This document shows, in pieces, positions 1-7,041 of a DNA stretch of 22,085 nt. Source of the DNA: DAONDZ01 sp964517555 (lineage in GTDB: Bacteria; Patescibacteriota; Patescibacteriia; Patescibacteriales; UBA12465); NCBI GenBank assembly GCA_964517555.1, contig CAZFEF010000013.1, positions 1-22,085 of the forward strand. Direction: 5' to 3'. The notes below the pieces were generated by a model. It worked only from the letters and a program-made list of their open reading frames with translations, did no database searches and was not told the origin of the DNA. Position 1 is the stretch's first letter, and the number at the start of each line of letters is the position of its first letter. The position numbers and the translations under genes are program-made.

Positions 1-9
1 GCCGCTCAT

Positions 10-33
10 CCACGGCCTAATGGCCGTGGTTTT
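10..33 (+). terminator. Rho-independent terminator
   Basis: An 8-bp perfect stem (CCACGGCC / GGCCGTGG) with a TAAT loop is followed by TTTT. It probably ends a gene lying left of the window. Confidence 0.7.
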
Positions 34-50
34 GCCAATGAATTGGGCAT

Positions 51-80
51 ATAAAGCCCTTTTCAGGGCTTTATTTATTA
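51..80 (+). terminator. Second hairpin terminator
   Basis: A perfect 10-bp stem (ATAAAGCCCT / AGGGCTTTAT) with a TTTC loop runs into a T-rich tail. It lies 20 bases after the first hairpin, so the two form a tandem terminator, or this one serves the opposite strand. Confidence 0.65.
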
Positions 81-139
81 CTAACTTCATGCTAAAATAC
101 AGGCAGATTGAGCCAGATTAATCATTCTTTAGTTATCTA

Positions 140-168
140 TTGACTAAATATAGATTATATGGTATAAT
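140..168 (+). promoter_or_regulatory. Sigma-70-type promoter of the 234-860 gene
   Basis: TTGACT (140-145), a 17-base spacer and TATAAT (163-168) form a near-consensus promoter. The predicted start near 175 gives a leader of about 60 bases. Confidence 0.8.
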
Positions 169-233
169 ATAAGAGTTCGAAAATATAAATATTTCCCAGC
201 TTTTATGGGAATTAATCAATAAATTTAATAAAT

Positions 234-860
234 ATGAACAATTTTGAAACTAACAACAACACTATGGACAAGAAATTTGAAAATCGCAATGAAAGCGATG
301 TTGAGGTTTTAGAAAGAGAGCCGGAAACCGTCGATAGCGGGGAACTGCAAAAGAAGGTGACCGAGGATCTATCCTTTGCTAAAACCAAGGTAGAAGGAGC
401 CATTTCTGATATTCAGAAGATGACTGGCTCGGTGGAAAACAGTTCTGGCGTTGAAAAGATTAAACAGCTCAAAACTGACATGTTTGAAGACTTGATTAGC
501 CGTGTTAAGGCTAAAATGTCTCAGGCCAAAGAAGGTTCTGATATGTACAAGAGATTGAACATGGTCTTAACCAGTTTCAAGAATGGCCAAGAAAAAGGTG
601 GTAACCCCATCACTTTAGTAGAAAACATGCGCATGACTTATGGTGTTGATATCGCTGGCGATATCGCTGACGAACTAGTTAGCGAGAAGGCTTTAAAGAA
701 AGGTTTGATGGATTTCATCAACGGCGGTAAGTTCAGAAACGAAGCGATGGCTAAGTACGCTGGTCGCTTCCAGAGCGAAGGTGTTAGTGACGAAGACATC
801 GAAGCCATGGTTAAATCTGGCTCCAAAATGTCTGCCGCTTATGGCGAAAAAGGACTTTAA
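234..860 (+). CDS. Hypothetical protein, soluble, 208 aa
   Basis: I do not recognise a family. The product is a charged, Lys/Glu-rich soluble protein with no signal peptide, membrane segment or cysteines. The first 45 residues are Asn/Glu-rich and look disordered. The rest looks alpha-helical. The last third contains a Gly-rich patch (FINGGKFRNEAMAKYAGRF) followed by an acidic helix (SDEDIEAMVKSG). The first ATG is at 234; a second in-frame ATG (residue 11) is a possible alternative, and neither has a Shine-Dalgarno sequence. The gene is monocistronic: it has its own near-consensus promoter and its own terminator at 883-908. This suggests substantial expression, which is inference. It may be a lineage-specific protein. 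Confidence 0.8.
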   Translation: MNNFETNNNTMDKKFENRNESDVEVLEREPETVDSGELQKKVTEDLSFAKTKVEGAISDIQKMTGSVENSSGVEKIKQLKTDMFEDLISRVKAKMSQAKEGSDMYKRLNMVLTSFKNGQEKGGNPITLVENMRMTYGVDIAGDIADELVSEKALKKGLMDFINGGKFRNEAMAKYAGRFQSEGVSDEDIEAMVKSGSKMSAAYGEKGL

Positions 861-882
861 TTGACTCAATTATAGATATTCA

Positions 883-908
883 CAAAAGCCCCAGAAATGG
901 GGCTTTTG
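883..908 (+). terminator. Terminator after the 234-860 gene
   Basis: A perfect 10-bp stem (CAAAAGCCCC / GGGGCTTTTG) with an AGAAAT loop lies 22 bases after the stop codon. Confidence 0.8.
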
Positions 909-914
909 TAATAC

Positions 915-943
915 TTGCTTTTTTAAGGCGTTTGCGTTAATAT
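915..943 (+). promoter_or_regulatory. Promoter of rpsA
   Basis: TTGCTT (915-920), a 17-base spacer and TAATAT (938-943). A second -10-like TATAAT at 970-975 lacks a matching -35. Transcription from the first would give a leader of about 118 bases. Confidence 0.55.
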
Positions 944-963
944 AGGGGTATTAAAAACCAATA

Positions 964-1047
964 GACACCTATAATAAATTCTGTGATTTCAGGTGGTCGC
1001 AGAGCTCTCGAGTCATCGGGGGTTAAAAGCGCTTTTTTTATTTCCCC
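964..1047 (+). promoter_or_regulatory. Structured leader of rpsA
   Basis: Between promoter and start codon lie two candidate stems. CACCT (966-970) pairs with AGGTG (991-995), extendable by GA/TC around one bulged base. GGGG (1018-1021) pairs with CCCC (1044-1047) and encloses AAAA-GCGC-TTTT. A competing hairpin is possible around AGAGCTCT (1001-1008). The arrangement fits a regulatory 5' leader; that role is inference. Confidence 0.4.
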
Positions 1048-1067
1048 TAAAAAGCCTTTTAAATAAT

Positions 1068-2225
1068 ATGGTTAAAGATAGTAATAATAGTCTTTTCTCC
1101 AGTCTATTAGACAAAGAGGAAATGCGGGTGCCTCAAGCTGGTGACATCGTCCATGGCATTATTTTGTCTGCCTCGAAAGCCGAAGTTCGTCTAGACATTG
1201 ATGGCGTGATGACCGGCATAGTTCGCGGTCCCGAGCTTTATTTAGAAGCTCCGGAGTACTCTGATTTAAAACCAGGCGATGAAGTCGATGCTATGGTAGT
1301 TGAAGCGGAAAACGAACAAGGAAACCTGGAGTTATCCTTCCGCCAAGTCGGTCAAGGCAAAGCCTGGGAAAGCTTGCGTCAAGCCTATAAGGACAAGGAA
1401 ACCGTTAAGGTCAAAGTGGTGGATGCCAACAAGGGCGGTTTGCTTTGTAACTACCTTCAGATCAGTGGTTTCTTGCCGGTATCACAGCTAGCTCCAGAAA
1501 ATTACCCGCGCATTAGTGGCGGCGATAAAACTAAGATTCTAGAGAAGTTAAAATCATTTGTCGGCCAGGAGTTCGAGGTTAATGTCATTACCTTAAGTGA
1601 GGAGGATGATAAGATTATTTTTAGTGAAAAAGATGTTTGGAACAAAAAGCAAAAGCCTTTGCTGGATAAATATACTGTCGGTACCGTCGTGGAAGGAACG
1701 ATCACTGCCGTCACTAATTTCGGCGTTTTTGTCAGCTTCGATGACAATATTGAAGGCTTGATTCATATCTCCGAATTGGCTTGGCAGAGAATTGATTCTC
1801 CGGCCAGTTTATACAAAGTAGGCGACAAAATTAATGCCGAAATTGTCAGTATTGATAGCCATAAGATTTTCTTGTCTGCTAAAAAGATTATGAAAGATCC
1901 TTGGCAGGAAGCGATTAATAAATACCAAGTGGGCCAGGTGGTTCATGGTAATATTTTAAAGGTTAATCCTTTCGGCTTGTTTGTTAAGCTTGATGATGAT
2001 ATCCATGGTTTAGCCCATATCACTCAATTAAATTTAGGTAAAACCGAAAAGATCAATGATTTATTCCGCGTCGGCGAAGGGAAGGATTTTGAAATCCTTT
2101 CTATTTCTCCGGCCGAACATCGTTTAGCCTTGCAATTGGTTAAATCTGGATCCAAAAAGACTAAAGAAGAAAAAGCTGAGGCTAAGAAAGAGCCAGAGGT
2201 GGAATCCGAAGAAGTCGCTAGTTAA
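1068..2225 (+). CDS. rpsA: 30S ribosomal protein S1
   Basis: This is the RNA-binding ribosomal protein S1, which helps load mRNA onto the 30S subunit. It has four S1 (OB-fold) repeats at about residues 23-92, 109-188, 202-274 and 287-359. The third has the clearest signature (VEGTITAVTNFGVFVSF, EGLIHISELAW). A Lys/Glu-rich tail follows (360-385). At 385 aa with four repeats it resembles the short S1 of Gram-positive and CPR bacteria rather than the six-repeat 557-aa E. coli form. I chose ATG 1068: the in-frame GTG at 993 would add 25 residues unlike any S1 N-terminus and would lie inside the structured leader. No Shine-Dalgarno sequence is present. S1 may matter more than usual in a genome where such sites are rare. 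Confidence 0.93.
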   Translation: MVKDSNNSLFSSLLDKEEMRVPQAGDIVHGIILSASKAEVRLDIDGVMTGIVRGPELYLEAPEYSDLKPGDEVDAMVVEAENEQGNLELSFRQVGQGKAWESLRQAYKDKETVKVKVVDANKGGLLCNYLQISGFLPVSQLAPENYPRISGGDKTKILEKLKSFVGQEFEVNVITLSEEDDKIIFSEKDVWNKKQKPLLDKYTVGTVVEGTITAVTNFGVFVSFDDNIEGLIHISELAWQRIDSPASLYKVGDKINAEIVSIDSHKIFLSAKKIMKDPWQEAINKYQVGQVVHGNILKVNPFGLFVKLDDDIHGLAHITQLNLGKTEKINDLFRVGEGKDFEILSISPAEHRLALQLVKSGSKKTKEEKAEAKKEPEVESEEVAS

Positions 2226-2246
2226 TTATACTCCGTGCGCATATTC

Positions 2247-2272
2247 AAAAAGGACCTACTTAGGTCCTTTTT
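2247..2272 (+). terminator. Terminator of rpsA
   Basis: A perfect 12-bp stem (AAAAAGGACCTA / TAGGTCCTTTTT) with a two-base CT centre (in practice a slightly larger loop). It can work on both strands. Confidence 0.8.
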
Positions 2273-2279
2273 GGTATTG

Positions 2280-2307
2280 AAAAACCTCTTCGGGGGAAGA
2301 GGTTTTT
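2280..2307 (-). terminator. Terminator of the minus-strand 2325-3134 gene
   Basis: A 12-bp perfect stem (AAAAACCTCTTC / GAAGAGGTTTTT) with a 4-base loop lies just past the stop codon of the minus-strand gene. It is symmetrical, so it may also back up rpsA termination. Confidence 0.75.
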
Positions 2308-2324
2308 GTGAGCCGATACTTCGG

Positions 2325-3134
2325 TTATCTTATCTTTCTTTTGTTTTTCATTCGGCCGATGATTATTCTGATAACTAATCCCAAAACGAAGCAGACATTA
2401 ATCATTATCCAAAAATTGGCGATATTCTGCGGGCGCGGATCTGCGTCTAGCCTCAAGATTTGCATGAGCATCAGCGGGAAAAATAGAGCTATCATCGAGC
2501 CAACCTGGAAGGGGTTGTCAGTCAGTATAGCCAGCATGATTATTAATCCGGTCGCCAAGATCATTATGGCAAATACTCCGAGAATTGCGGCGCCGGATCC
2601 TTGTGGCATTGCCAGGAAAAAACCACCACCGACCATAATGTTGATCGCCAAGAGATAAATAATAGATTCTACGGTGGGCTTGATGTTTTTTCTTTGGCGA
2701 ATGGTGGTTACGCTCAGGATCACTCCGATGCAGCTTAGCATAATATACATTCCGGCGGCGAAAGAAGCATCATCTTGGATATCCTCAATAATAGTTTTTT
2801 CAGAGTGGGATGTTATTTCCCCGTTGGCCAATTGATAAGTGCGATATGTTTTGTATATTTGCACCTTAGGGAAAATTTTCCAGATGTTTCCCTCGATTAC
2901 GGTTTCCGCTTTTACTAATACTTCCACCGCCTCTCCTTCCATGATTTTTTTGATATCCTTATCAGCGAAAATAATCTGATCGGTGGAGTCGGCTAGTTTG
3001 ATGACTTTGCCTGGGGTTAACATTTTGATTTCCCCGTTACTGCTTTTGACAAAGGTTGTGTCCTGGGCCTCGGCTGAGCCTGAAGCCAAGACGGCGATCA
3101 AGATGATCAATAATAAGTTGATTGCTCTTTTCAT
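2325..3134 (-). CDS. Hypothetical membrane protein with signal peptide and five TM helices
   Basis: I do not recognise the family. The 269-aa product begins with a signal peptide (hydrophobic core 5-18, likely cleavage after AEA at residue 23, mature protein starting with Gln). An extracytoplasmic region of about 100 residues follows, rich in beta-type sequence. Five predicted membrane helices follow at about 126-145, 156-176, 182-204, 210-228 and 238-259. The C-terminus is strongly basic (RMKNKRKIR), so it is probably cytoplasmic. It has its own promoter and terminator and is transcribed against both neighbours, so it is not part of either operon. An AGGA sits too close to the ATG for a good Shine-Dalgarno site. 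An envelope sensor or a membrane scaffold are possible; nothing in the sequence decides. Confidence 0.8.
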   Translation of the reverse strand: MKRAINLLLIILIAVLASGSAEAQDTTFVKSSNGEIKMLTPGKVIKLADSTDQIIFADKDIKKIMEGEAVEVLVKAETVIEGNIWKIFPKVQIYKTYRTYQLANGEITSHSEKTIIEDIQDDASFAAGMYIMLSCIGVILSVTTIRQRKNIKPTVESIIYLLAINIMVGGGFFLAMPQGSGAAILGVFAIMILATGLIIMLAILTDNPFQVGSMIALFFPLMLMQILRLDADPRPQNIANFWIMINVCFVLGLVIRIIIGRMKNKRKIR

Positions 3135-3177
3135 TCCTATGGTTTTTTGTTTTCAATTTACGGTTAATTAACTGTTT

Positions 3178-3206
3178 ATTTAAACATAGATATTCGTTGG
3201 TGTCAA
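3178..3206 (-). promoter_or_regulatory. Promoter of the 2325-3134 gene
   Basis: On the minus strand, a perfect TTGACA (3201-3206) is followed by 17 bases and TTAAAT (3178-3183). The predicted leader is about 40 bases. Confidence 0.6.
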
Positions 3207-3217
3207 TATCGGATGAT

Positions 3218-3246
3218 TAGACAAAAAGAGGTTGTTATTATATACT
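3218..3246 (+). promoter_or_regulatory. Promoter of ftsH and its operon
   Basis: TAGACA (3218-3223), 17 bases, TATACT (3241-3246). It is divergent to the minus-strand promoter, with the two -35 boxes only 11 bases apart, so the two may influence one another. Confidence 0.7.
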
Positions 3247-3284
3247 AACATTAGTTTTAATTAACTATTTTCTGTTAAAATATT

Positions 3285-5114
3285 ATGAAAAATTTATTCA
3301 AAAACTTTTTTTGGTATTTCTTGATTTTTTTGATTTTAGCTAGTATCTTCAGCTCTCTGGCTAGCCGTCCTAAGACCGAAGTGGCTAGTTTGGGTTTTTT
3401 GGTAGAGCGAATTAATCAAGGCGAAGTCACTGATATCAACGTATCTGGCGATGAGTTAAATATTTCCCTCAAAGATGGATCAAAAAGAGTGATCAAGAAG
3501 GAGGGCAGTGAGTCGTTGTCCAATCTTTTGAAGAATTTTAATGTGGCTCCGGAAAAATTGTCGCCAATTAATATTCAGGTAAAAGATGAGAGCACTTTTA
3601 GCTCTTGGATGATTAACTTATTACCTATATTGTTGCCCATTATTCTCATCGGAGCTTTTTTCTTCATTACTATGCGTGGAGTAGCTAGTGCTAATTCCCG
3701 CGCTATGACTTTTGGCCAATCCCAGGCCAAGGAGTTTCAAAAAGATCCTAAAGCTAAAGTTTCTTTTAAAGATGTAGCCGGAGCTAAAGAGGCCAAAGAA
3801 GAATTAAAAGAGATTGTGGAGTTTTTGCGGTTTCCTAAAAAATTTCATGAGCTAGGCGCTCGGGTGCCCAAAGGAGTCTTGTTGCTCGGCAGCCCGGGAA
3901 CCGGAAAAACTTTAATGGCTCGCAGTGTAGCCGGAGAAGCTAATGTACCGTTTTTCCATATTTCTGGCTCGGAGTTTGTGGAGATGTTTGTGGGCGTCGG
4001 TGCTTCTCGAGTCCGCTCTTTATTCCAGAAAGCTAAAAAAACTAATCCTTGCATTGTCTTTATCGATGAAATTGATGCTGTCGGTCGTCGTCGTGGCGCC
4101 GGCTTGGGCGGATCTCATGATGAGAGAGAGCAGACCCTTAACCAGATATTGGTAGAAATGGATGGTTTTGAACCAACAGCTAATGTAATTGTGATTGCCG
4201 CTACTAATCGACCCGATGTCTTAGATCCGGCCCTGCTTCGTCCTGGTCGTTTTGATCGCCAGGTTGTTTTGGATTTACCGGACATTCGCGATCGCGAGGA
4301 AATTTTAGCGGTCCACGCTCAGCGCAAACCATTAGCTAAGGAAGTTAACTTAAAAACGATTGCTGAACGCACTCCGGGATTTAGCGGAGCTGATTTAGAA
4401 AATGTTTTAAATGAAGCGGCTATTTTAGCAGCTCGAAAAAATCAAAAACAAGTTACTCAAGAGGACGTGTTGGAATCGATTGAAAAAGTGATGATGGGTC
4501 CAGAGCGCAAAAGTCGAATTATTACCGAAGAAGAGAAAAAGATTACCGCTTATCACGAAGCTGGTCATGCAGTAGTGGCTCACTTTTTGCCTCAGGCTGA
4601 CCCGGTTCACAAAGTTTCAATCATTGCTCGTGGACAGGCCGGCGGCTATACCCTTAAACTTCCCACTGAAGATCGGCATTTGCATCGTCGCAGTGAATTT
4701 ATTGAAGAATTATCAGTTTTACTAGCCGGTCATTTAACCGAAAAAACTGTTTTTGGAGAAGTGACTACTGGCGCTACTTCTGATTTGCGCCGAGCCACTT
4801 CATTAGCTCGCAGTTTAGTGACCGATTATGGCATGAGCGAGGTTTTGGGCCCGAGAACTTTTGGCGAGAAAGAAGAGATGATATTTTTGGGCCGAGAAAT
4901 TCACGAACAACGAGACTACAGCGAGAAGGTAGCCGAACAGATTGATGGGGAAATATCTCAATTGATTCAGCAGGCAACTAAGCGGGCCTTGGAAATAATT
5001 GATTCTCGTCGGGAAGATATTGAGCAGGTGGTTAAAGGATTACTGGAAAAAGAAACCTTAGAAAAGGCTGACTTTGAGGCTATTGTTGGGGTTAAACCGC
5101 AGAAAAAGGCTTAG
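3285..5114 (+). CDS. ftsH: ATP-dependent zinc metalloprotease FtsH
   Basis: This is the membrane-anchored AAA+ protease that unfolds and degrades misfolded membrane proteins and selected regulators. Transmembrane helices are at about 8-25 and 109-130, with a small extracytoplasmic domain between them. The AAA+ module carries Walker A GSPGTGKT (202-209), Walker B VFIDEID (258-264) and a second region of homology with the arginine fingers near 318-325 (RPGRFDR). The zinc site is HEAGH (424-428), and D500 in TTGATSD is the likely third ligand. At 609 aa it is full length. It starts at ATG 3285 without a Shine-Dalgarno site. It heads the run of co-directional genes to 9337, although the gene at 5159 has its own promoter. 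Confidence 0.97.
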   Translation: MKNLFKNFFWYFLIFLILASIFSSLASRPKTEVASLGFLVERINQGEVTDINVSGDELNISLKDGSKRVIKKEGSESLSNLLKNFNVAPEKLSPINIQVKDESTFSSWMINLLPILLPIILIGAFFFITMRGVASANSRAMTFGQSQAKEFQKDPKAKVSFKDVAGAKEAKEELKEIVEFLRFPKKFHELGARVPKGVLLLGSPGTGKTLMARSVAGEANVPFFHISGSEFVEMFVGVGASRVRSLFQKAKKTNPCIVFIDEIDAVGRRRGAGLGGSHDEREQTLNQILVEMDGFEPTANVIVIAATNRPDVLDPALLRPGRFDRQVVLDLPDIRDREEILAVHAQRKPLAKEVNLKTIAERTPGFSGADLENVLNEAAILAARKNQKQVTQEDVLESIEKVMMGPERKSRIITEEEKKITAYHEAGHAVVAHFLPQADPVHKVSIIARGQAGGYTLKLPTEDRHLHRRSEFIEELSVLLAGHLTEKTVFGEVTTGATSDLRRATSLARSLVTDYGMSEVLGPRTFGEKEEMIFLGREIHEQRDYSEKVAEQIDGEISQLIQQATKRALEIIDSRREDIEQVVKGLLEKETLEKADFEAIVGVKPQKKA

Positions 5115-5121
5115 TTTTGGC

Positions 5122-5149
5122 TTGACTAATCAGCTAATTGCGTTATACT
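5122..5149 (+). promoter_or_regulatory. Internal promoter upstream of the 5159 gene
   Basis: TTGACT (5122-5127), a 16-base spacer and TATACT (5144-5149). The predicted start near 5156-5158 falls on, or a few bases before, the ATG at 5159, which suggests a leaderless mRNA. Confidence 0.65.
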
Positions 5150-5158
5150 TTTAGTGCT

Positions 5159-5602
5159 ATGAATAAATACGGAGAACCTAATTTCCGCCCTGATTCGCGA
5201 GCGAAAAGCTCCGTATCTGCTACCGTGGAAACCATTGAAGTTGTGGCTAAAACCAAGAGTCCAGAGGTTAAAATTGGCCGGGTTAAAGCCGAAAGGGCCA
5301 AGGCGATTCCTAGAAATTTATCCCAGGAAAAGTTAGACCGACAATCGGTTAATACCTATCTGGAGAAGATTGCCTATGATCACGATGGAATCAGGGAATC
5401 GGCCAAAGAAGCTTTAGTTGATCATTTTGGGTTAGAAACTGAACAGATTGTCTATGTTGGCAGTGTTTATGACAGTGAAAATCCCAATCGCCCTAACCCC
5501 AGCGTCTTTGCTCGTTTTCAAGATGCTTCCGGGAAAGCCGTTCAAGGGTTCGTGGAGATCGACAGCCAGACGCATAAATTTTCTAAATTTATTAACTATT
5601 AA
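5159..5602 (+). CDS. Hypothetical protein, 147 aa
   Basis: I do not recognise the family. The first 50 residues are polar, basic and low in complexity, probably disordered. The C-terminal half (about 60-147) looks like a small alpha/beta domain: a helix (QSVNTYLEKIAYDHDGIRESAKEALVDHFG) followed by beta-type segments (EQIVYVGSVYD, SVFARFQDASGKAVQGFVEID). There is no signal peptide or membrane segment. I chose ATG 5159: an upstream in-frame TTG at 5138 lies inside the promoter and is unlikely to be used. The gene is 44 bases after ftsH and 15 bases before rpmF, so it can also be read from the ftsH promoter. A link to ribosome or RNA functions is only suggested by its neighbours. Confidence 0.75.
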   Translation: MNKYGEPNFRPDSRAKSSVSATVETIEVVAKTKSPEVKIGRVKAERAKAIPRNLSQEKLDRQSVNTYLEKIAYDHDGIRESAKEALVDHFGLETEQIVYVGSVYDSENPNRPNPSVFARFQDASGKAVQGFVEIDSQTHKFSKFINY

Positions 5603-5617
5603 TTTAAACTTAATTTT

Positions 5618-5824
5618 ATGGCTAATCCTAAAAAAAGGAGAACTAAAAGTGCCGTTGGCAAAAACCGTTCTCACCTAGCATTAAAAAAAGTCACTTTAAA
5701 TAAGTGTCCTAAATGTCAGCAACCGGTCAAGCCGCACACTGCTTGCTCTTTCTGCGGAGAGTATAAAGGGCGAGTAGTTTTAAAAACTAAGAAGAAGGCC
5801 GTTAAAAAGACTAGTAAAAAATAA
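5618..5824 (+). CDS. rpmF: 50S ribosomal protein L32
   Basis: Small zinc-ribbon protein of the large ribosomal subunit. The N-terminus (MANPKKRRTKS) is the standard L32 opening. Four cysteines form a zinc ribbon: C30-x2-C33 and C43-x2-C46 (CPKC, CSFCG). The C-terminus is Lys-rich. At 68 aa it is slightly longer than the usual 55-60. It has no Shine-Dalgarno site and lies 10 bases before nusB. The neighbourhood with rnc recalls the rpmF-to-rnc cluster of other bacteria. Confidence 0.95.
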   Translation: MANPKKRRTKSAVGKNRSHLALKKVTLNKCPKCQQPVKPHTACSFCGEYKGRVVLKTKKKAVKKTSKK

Positions 5825-5834
5825 TCTTCTTTTT

Positions 5835-6344
5835 ATGTCTAATCGTCACCTAGCTCGAACAATCGCCATGCAAACTTTGTTTGCTTGGGATTTTGGCGAC
5901 CACAGCCAGGATAATTTGGATTATATTATTTCGGAAAATTTTAAGAATTTTGCTCCCAATTTCAACGACGGTGGTTTCGTGCGGGATACGGTTAGGGCGG
6001 TGTTAGAAGAATTAGAGGAGATTGATAACTATATTAGGAAATATGCCACTGAGTGGCCCTTGGAACAGATTACCCCGGTTGATCGTAATGTGTTGCGGAT
6101 CGGTATTCACGAATTACTGTATTCGGAAAACATTCCTCCTCGAGTGGCGATTAACGAAGCAATTGAAATTGCTAAAGCTTTTGGTGGTGAATCATCAGGC
6201 AAATTTATCAATGGCGTTTTGGGTGCGATTTATAATAATCTGCCCGAAGCTGAAAAAGAGAAGCGGGAAGCGATTACTTTAAAATTAAAAGGGGGCGAGG
6301 CTGAAGAGGAGAAGAAAGCCGAAGAGCCGATGCCGACCGAATAA
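5835..6344 (+). CDS. nusB: Transcription antitermination factor NusB
   Basis: An all-helical RNA-binding protein that, with NusE (S10), binds boxA during rRNA transcription antitermination. The family opening (NRHLARTIAMQTLFAWDF) and core motif (PVDRNVLRIGIHELLY, then PPRVAINEAIEIAKAFGGESSGKFINGVLGAI) are intact. The protein is 169 aa against a usual 130-145. The extra length is a Glu/Lys-rich C-terminal tail (from about 140). It lies 10 bases after rpmF and 6 bases before rnc, which makes a compact rRNA-synthesis and processing unit. No Shine-Dalgarno site. Confidence 0.95.
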   Translation: MSNRHLARTIAMQTLFAWDFGDHSQDNLDYIISENFKNFAPNFNDGGFVRDTVRAVLEELEEIDNYIRKYATEWPLEQITPVDRNVLRIGIHELLYSENIPPRVAINEAIEIAKAFGGESSGKFINGVLGAIYNNLPEAEKEKREAITLKLKGGEAEEEKKAEEPMPTE

Positions 6345-6350
6345 TTTATC

Positions 6351-7037
6351 ATGGACAGCAATTTAATGGAAAATTTGAATATTGATTTCCAGAACAAAAA
6401 ATTATTAGAGCAGGCCCTGACTCATCGCTCATATTTAAACGAACATCCTGACGTGAAGGGTGGACACAATGAGCGGTTGGAATTTTTAGGTGATGCGGTT
6501 TTGGAGATTGTTATTACCGAGTATTTGTATAATAAATATCCGGATACTCCTGAAGGTGATTTAACTAACTGGCGCGCCAGCTTAGTTAATGCCAAAATGT
6601 TGTATCAAGTGGCCTCTGAGTTGGGAGTAGAAAACAATCTGCGCCTGTCTAAGGGGGAGGCTAAAGATAAGAATACTAAAGCTCGGCAATATATTTTAGC
6701 TAATGCCTTAGAGGCAATTATTGGGGCTATTTATTTAGATCAAGGACTAGAGGTCTCCAGAAGGTTTATTATTTCTCATTTAATTCCTAAACTAGCTTAT
6801 ATTTTAAGCCACGAGCTATATCTTGATCCTAAATCTAAGTTTCAAGAATTGGCGCAAGAGAAAGAGGGGGTCACTCCGGTTTATAAAACTTTAAGCGAGG
6901 AAGGACCGGATCACGAAAAAACCTTTACCGTGGGGTTGTATTTAGGTGAAGAATTGGTAGCTGAAGGTTCTGGATTGTCTAAACAAGAAGCCCAAGTCAA
7001 TGCGGCTGAATTAGGCCTCAAGAACAAGGGTTGGTAA
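6351..7037 (+). CDS. rnc: Ribonuclease III
   Basis: Double-strand-specific endoribonuclease that processes rRNA precursors and structured mRNAs. The RNase III domain has the signature NERLEFLGD (40-48), supplying E41, E44 and D48. A second acidic motif, LANALEAIIGAIYLD (116-130), contains E121. A double-stranded RNA-binding domain covers about 156-228. The usual Asp of the second motif (E. coli D114) is Asn118 here. At 228 aa the protein is full length. The start at 6351 gives a typical N-terminus; an internal ATG at residue 6 is also possible. It lies 6 bases after nusB and 4 bases before pilT. Confidence 0.95.
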   Translation: MDSNLMENLNIDFQNKKLLEQALTHRSYLNEHPDVKGGHNERLEFLGDAVLEIVITEYLYNKYPDTPEGDLTNWRASLVNAKMLYQVASELGVENNLRLSKGEAKDKNTKARQYILANALEAIIGAIYLDQGLEVSRRFIISHLIPKLAYILSHELYLDPKSKFQELAQEKEGVTPVYKTLSEEGPDHEKTFTVGLYLGEELVAEGSGLSKQEAQVNAAELGLKNKGW

Positions 7038-7041
7038 TTAT

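Noticed and set aside
993..1067. GTG start that would lengthen S1 by 25 residues
   Set aside because: The added residues do not resemble an S1 N-terminus and the DNA there forms the leader hairpins; ATG 1068 fits the family.
5138..5158. TTG start seven codons upstream of the 5159 gene
   Set aside because: It lies within the promoter between -35 and -10, so it would not be transcribed from that promoter; the ATG is the better start.
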